Positions 44,114-48,157 of a stretch of DNA of 48,157 nt are shown here, one piece after another. A model generated the notes under the pieces. The model worked only from the letters and a program-made list of their open reading frames with translations, was not told the origin of the DNA and made no database searches. Position numbers and translations under genes: made by a program. The DNA is from Auxenochlorella pyrenoidosa (lineage: Eukaryota > Chlorophyta > Trebouxiophyceae > Chlorellales > Chlorellaceae). Numbering within the stretch: the first letter of the stretch is position 1; every line of letters begins with the position of its first letter. The DNA is taken from assembly GCA_001430745.1 (NCBI GenBank), contig KQ482051.1:193958-242114 (forward strand), given 5' to 3'.

Positions 44114-45115
44114 CGTGGTTGACCGATCGCGGCAGAAGCATGCTCGCAAACAGCACAGCGTTGCCAACAAGGGGACGCGGCCCTCCCAGAGGTTGCCCTC
44201 TGCTCACCATCGTCGCAGTTCTGCAGCGCAGCAGCCTTCCAGCAGCTTTCACAGAGCGCATGAAGCCCAGGGGCGTGCAGGCGCATCAGAGCAGGGGCCG
44301 CAAGCGCCAAGGGGAAACCCCCGGCAGCCAACGGCAGAGTAACAAGCCCGCAAAGCTGATCGAAAGAACCTAGGAGCCGGGGAGAGAAGAATGGACAGCG
44401 GGAACAGGACGACTGGTGGCCCAAGCTGCCGCCACCAGCCACATGAGCGCGCACAAGGCACGCAGGCGGGGACCATCCTCCGATACTGCTGTCCTCCTCC
44501 CTCTTGGTTCAGACCACAAGACGAGTCTTTTGCAAAGGGTTGAGCAATACTGGCGTCAGCCTATCTGTCCAGCATGGTGCGCAGCACCTGGGGTCATGGC
44601 CATGAAGGAGCTGCCAGCGGCGTATCCCAGTGTGTGCTGCCAAGTCGCTATCCCATGCAGTCGGGCAGGCCCGGGTTGGCTGGATCTAAGCCAGTATGTT
44701 TCCCTGAATCTCAGGCATTCACAGCCTCTGCCCCTAGACTTTTTACGCGTGCCCTGCTGGTACCTGCCGGCTCAACCACTGGGCACTCTCACAGTGGCTT
44801 CACTCATGGCAGGTATGCACAGACCTACTCTGCCTTGACAAGGTTCAGGATTCCTGGGTTGATGACAGGCAGTCGAGAACATCCTGTTACTGGGCGCAAC
44901 GCAGCGGGCAGCAGCCGCAGCAGCAGCAGTGGTGGCGGTAGCCAGCTGGCGCACCTAGGGCCAGCAGCTGGTTTGTTCTCTTGCACGAGCTGGGCCACAA
45001 ATTGACAAGCAGGATGGCAAGGAATACATCAAAAAGAGATAAAGCAACGGCCACAAGGTACTCAGGCAATACAACCCTCAGGTTCGCACAACGGACAGCC
45101 GGCTGCTGGCCGTCT
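44114..45115. other. Intergenic region of about 1 kb
   Basis: The region lies between two minus-strand genes, so it holds the promoter of the tail-anchored gene and the 3' UTR of the membrane-protein gene. A plus-strand frame of 140 codons at 44416-44838 shows no domain, splice support or unusual composition. No RNA gene or repeat was identified. Confidence 0.45.
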
Positions 45116-48100
45116 TCAGGCCATGGCTGGGCCGACGCTGCTGCCTGGCCCCGAACCACTCCTGGGCAGCGGCGGCGCGCTGGCAGAGGTCAGGGTGTCC
45201 CCATCCTCCTGTGCACGCCGCCAATCGTAGGAGAACAGGTCGTCTGGATGCACAGGGAAGGCGGCAGGGAAGCAGGCATGAAGCGTGAGTGGCATGCTGT
45301 GCATCTGCTGTCTTGCAAGGGAAGCACAGCGGATGCCAGCATGTTTTCCCTGGCAGTTGCAGCGGGAGCAGGGCTGCCGGCACTGGGGCAAAGACCGCGG
45401 CTTGCAGGTGGTGGGCAAAACACAGGCGCAGACCCGCCTTTGAAAGCAGGGACATGCCACTTGACTACAGCGACAGCTGCGACATCGCACCATGCCGCTG
45501 CATGCCCCCTGCACCCAGCGACACCACGGGCCCCCACCCCGCCCACCTGGGTCGGGCGTGTTGAGCAGCCAGGTGGCTCCAGTGGCCAAGCTGTCCTTGA
45601 CAGCAGACAGTGTGCGCCCCAGGCGGGCGCCCGCGCTGGCGCCAGACGCCTGCCGCAGGTGCCGCCGGTGGCCGGGCGGCGCCGGCGCCACCGGCGCCAG
45701 CGCCCCGCTGCCTGCCAGTCCTGCTGACCCGGCGCCGGCAGCCAGAGGGTTGCTGCCGCCGAGCGCCACGCTGGATGCCACGCTGAGCGTGGCCTGCTGC
45801 CTTGCACGCAGCAGCCCCGCCGCGTGCGCCACCGCCCGGTCGGTTGACCGGTTTGGGCGGAAGGGGGGCCGCGTCGCGCTGCCGCCGGTGCTCGGCTGCT
45901 GCCGCGGCAGCAGCTGTTCAGAGGGCGCTGCCGGCGCTGGCAGCGGCGCAAAGGCGGCTGCCACCTGGGCACGGTAGACGGGCGTGCAGCAGGCCGGCAG
46001 CTGCGCGCATGGAGGGGCCGGGCAGGCAGGCGCTCACTCAGCGCTACGTGCCTAACTGCAGCGCATACCCGACCTGCCTTCTGCTTCCATACCCTCCCGC
46101 CAACACACATCGACCAGGACCCCACGACCTCACCACCCCACCACCCCCCTCACACCTCTGGCTCATAGTGGTCATCCAGCCCCTTGCGCTGGCCCCGGCC
46201 CAGCGTCTCCTGGAAAGACAGCCCGCCGGTGACGGTGCTGCGGGCAGGGCGGCGGGAGCAGCCGACAGGAAGTCGGTCAGGCTGACCGGAGGAGGGCGAG
46301 GCTGGACTGGGGGCTGACCTCACGGTGCGCACGTTTCAATGTGGGAGGCACAAGGCCTGGGCCCTGCTCAGGACTGATGTGAGCTCCTGGCTTCAATGCC
46401 ATCCCCCACCCGCCCCCTTGAGGACCAGGAGCCCTGGCGCCGCCGCAGCCGACATGCGCAGCAAGCCCTGCACCGCACGCCGGCAGGCTGCGGCAGCCTG
46501 GGGCCAGCCCCACCTGCGGCGGCGGGGCACCAGGCCCAGGAAGTAGCGGACCGGCGCCACAGCAAACAGCAGCCACACCGCCAGGCCGGTCCAGAAGACA
46601 GCCGTCATCGCGCCCTCGCCCTGCAGGGGAGTGCGGGGCACTGGGCCCAGGCTTTGTGAGCACGGGGCGGGCCCCAAGCCAGGCAGTGCGATGCCAAGAA
46701 TTGATGCCCGAACGGCGCCGCCAACGCAGCAGAGGGGCGCCTCTGGTCGCGCTGCTGGGGGCCATGAGCAGGCAGGCGCTGGCTTATTGGGAGCGGGACA
46801 GCATTGCAAGAGTGGCAGCAGTGCCCAGCAGCGACGGGCCCACTCGCCACAAAGAAGACGAAGCGCATGAGCAGCAGCTGCATTAGCGGCAGCAGGCGGA
46901 TGATGAGGTCGGCGCTCGACACCAGCCTGCCGCGCATGTTGCCGGGGTGCGCGCAGCGCCTGCGGTGCCAAAGGGGGGTTTTAGGGCGGTGGGCAGGCTA
47001 CCGAAGCAACCAAGACACCTGGTCTGCGCTACCGCCAGAGCCCGAGTTTGACAACATTGCCTGGCGCAAGGTGCGGAGTGTGCATGAGGTGCAAGACAGC
47101 AGGGTCGCCACCATGCGAGCAGGAGCCCACAGGCGAGGACTGGCCCAACGCCTCAAAGGAGGGGCAAGAGTGGCGGGCAGGCCCTCCCACCGGAGTGCCA
47201 CGATCTTGTCCGCCCAGTACGCCCAGAAGAGGCCTGCAAGGAAGGCAGGGCCAATGGACAAAGGACGGCAGGGTGGGAAGGCAGGCAGACCACGACAGGA
47301 CCAGCAGGCGATGCAGCATGTGCACAGCAAGGCTGGCTGGCAGGGCCGGCAGCGGCAGGCTTAGGCAGCAATGGACGCTAGCCCTGAAGCGAGCGCTCCA
47401 AGCTGCCCCCAAGACCATGCAACATCCACCCCAGCCAGCGGCCAGGCCCCCTTGCTGCGACATGCCCACCCAGGGCGGCCAGGAAGGGGCTGACGGGCAG
47501 CACCGGCATCCAGCACAGCGCCAGGCCGAGCGTGGTCAGCGCCGAGGCGTACTGCTCCGCCAGCAGGAAAGGCGGCGGCTCCAGCAGGCTGTCCGTCATG
47601 GCCTGCGGGGCGCCAGGTAGGGCCAGGGCAGGCAGGGCGTTCGCAGCGCCGCAGGCCACCTCTCCAACTCAGCTCTGGCCACGTTGTGAAGCGATGGCAG
47701 CAGAGCAGGGCAAAGCGCCCAACATTCACGGTCTTCACAACAAACAAGAAGCAACAAGGCGAGCAACCACCGCCTCCCAGGCAGCCCTCCTGCCCGCCCA
47801 CCTGCGTCTTGGCCATGCGGGAGAGGAACTGGAAGCGCAGCAGCTCCTCCAGGTCGCACAGCACCGCTGCGGCGCCCGGGGGGAGGTTAAGGTTGGGTTG
47901 GACTCAGCACTTGTGCTCAGCGTGCACAAGCGCACAGTGCACAGTCCTCCTGCTGCCACTGTCGACCACTGTCTGTGCTGCTGCCGCTGCACGTGCAGGC
48001 CAGCGCCAGTAGGCAGCCGCACGCTTATGCACCAAACAGCCTCAGGAAGGCAAGGTCCCATCGGCTCGCTCACCCAGCGGCGGCAGCAGCGCGTTGGCCA

Positions 48101-48157
48101 GCTGCATGTAGAAGGCTGACTCCATGAGGCCACCCCGGGAGTACCTGGTAGAACGCC
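45116..48157 (-). CDS. Multi-pass membrane protein, C-terminal part only (truncated by window end)
   Basis: Nine exons are visible: 48144-48074, 47866-47802, 47602-47470, 47233-47191, 46959-46848, 46620-46514, 46237-46156, 45964-45547 and 45243-45116, about 386 residues. The first part is a membrane-facing region: GGLMESAFYMQLANALLPPL, then FLLAEQYASALTTLGLALCW (hydrophobic), FWAYWADKIVALRR, LIIRLLPLMQLLLMRFVFFV and MTAVFWTGLAVWLLFAVAPV, so at least three or four transmembrane helices. The run from the EQYA motif to YWADK resembles the last helices of large protist/algal ion-channel-like proteins, but I cannot assign OSCA, TMC or anoctamin. A basic stretch (VPRRRR) and a 240-residue Ser/Pro/Ala-rich cytosolic tail follow, ending SSVGPAMA. 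The intron after FFV may start with GC (46847); a GTGGCG donor three bases upstream also keeps frame. The N-terminus lies beyond the window. Confidence 0.7.

Noticed and set aside
44416..44838. 140-codon plus-strand open frame in the 44-45 kb intergenic region
   Set aside because: Composition resembles neighbouring non-coding DNA, and no family resemblance, repeats or targeting signal are visible.
45116..45243. DWRRAQ near the C-terminus of the membrane protein as a Chlamydomonas-type Rubisco-binding motif
   Set aside because: The described motif needs a hydrophobic residue two positions after the variable pair; here it is Gln, and the protein is a multi-pass membrane protein.

Overview
The window looks like a nuclear contig piece from a green alga, most likely a coccoid trebouxiophyte of the Chlorella/Micractinium/Auxenochlorella kind. 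The evidence is very GC-rich DNA, compact genes cut by many short GT-AG introns, Ala/Gln-rich proteins, TGTAA-type polyadenylation words after some genes, and a chloroplast-targeted starch-binding (CBM20) protein. The species is inferred, not shown. There are no bacterial operons, IS elements or CRISPR arrays. A 499-base run of N (12650-13148) interrupts one gene.

Layout: (1) 83-2036 +, 3' part of a TKL-like protein kinase; (2) 2656-10391 +, a 2,215-residue rotatin-like centriole/basal-body protein; (3) 11565-14484 -, transit peptide + CBM20 + repeated EQLxFL motifs; (4) 15255-19220 -, SAM-domain coiled-coil protein; (5) 19890-23832 -, unknown helical protein; (6) 24060-28194 +, coiled-coil protein whose 13 introns are all phase 0; 28413-29157, a recent direct duplication in non-coding DNA; (7) 29925-31636 +, MYND zinc-finger protein; (8) 31983-35040 -, type II membrane SGNH/PC-esterase-like enzyme; (9) 35600-37516 -, alpha/beta hydrolase with Cys in the nucleophile elbow; (10) 38003-40893 -, F-box/LRR protein; (11) 41541-44113 -, tail-anchored Gln/Ala-rich protein; (12) 45116 to beyond the window end -, C-terminal part of a multi-pass membrane protein.

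The genes do not form one pathway; this is ordinary eukaryotic gene order. Exon models were built by hand from reading-frame phase, splice signals and protein similarity. Most close in frame, and the junctions that do not are named in the entries.

The most interesting candidate is gene 3. A plastid-targeted starch-binding domain is followed by a disordered Ser/Pro-rich region carrying at least three copies of a short helical motif, one per symmetric exon. This is the architecture of a pyrenoid starch-to-Rubisco tether, analogous to Chlamydomonas SAGA1/SAGA2 but with a different motif. Others worth checking are a full-length rotatin in a probably non-flagellate lineage, five to seven GC-AG introns in 48 kb, a 27-bp fold-back hairpin inside an intron, and the Cys-nucleophile hydrolase.
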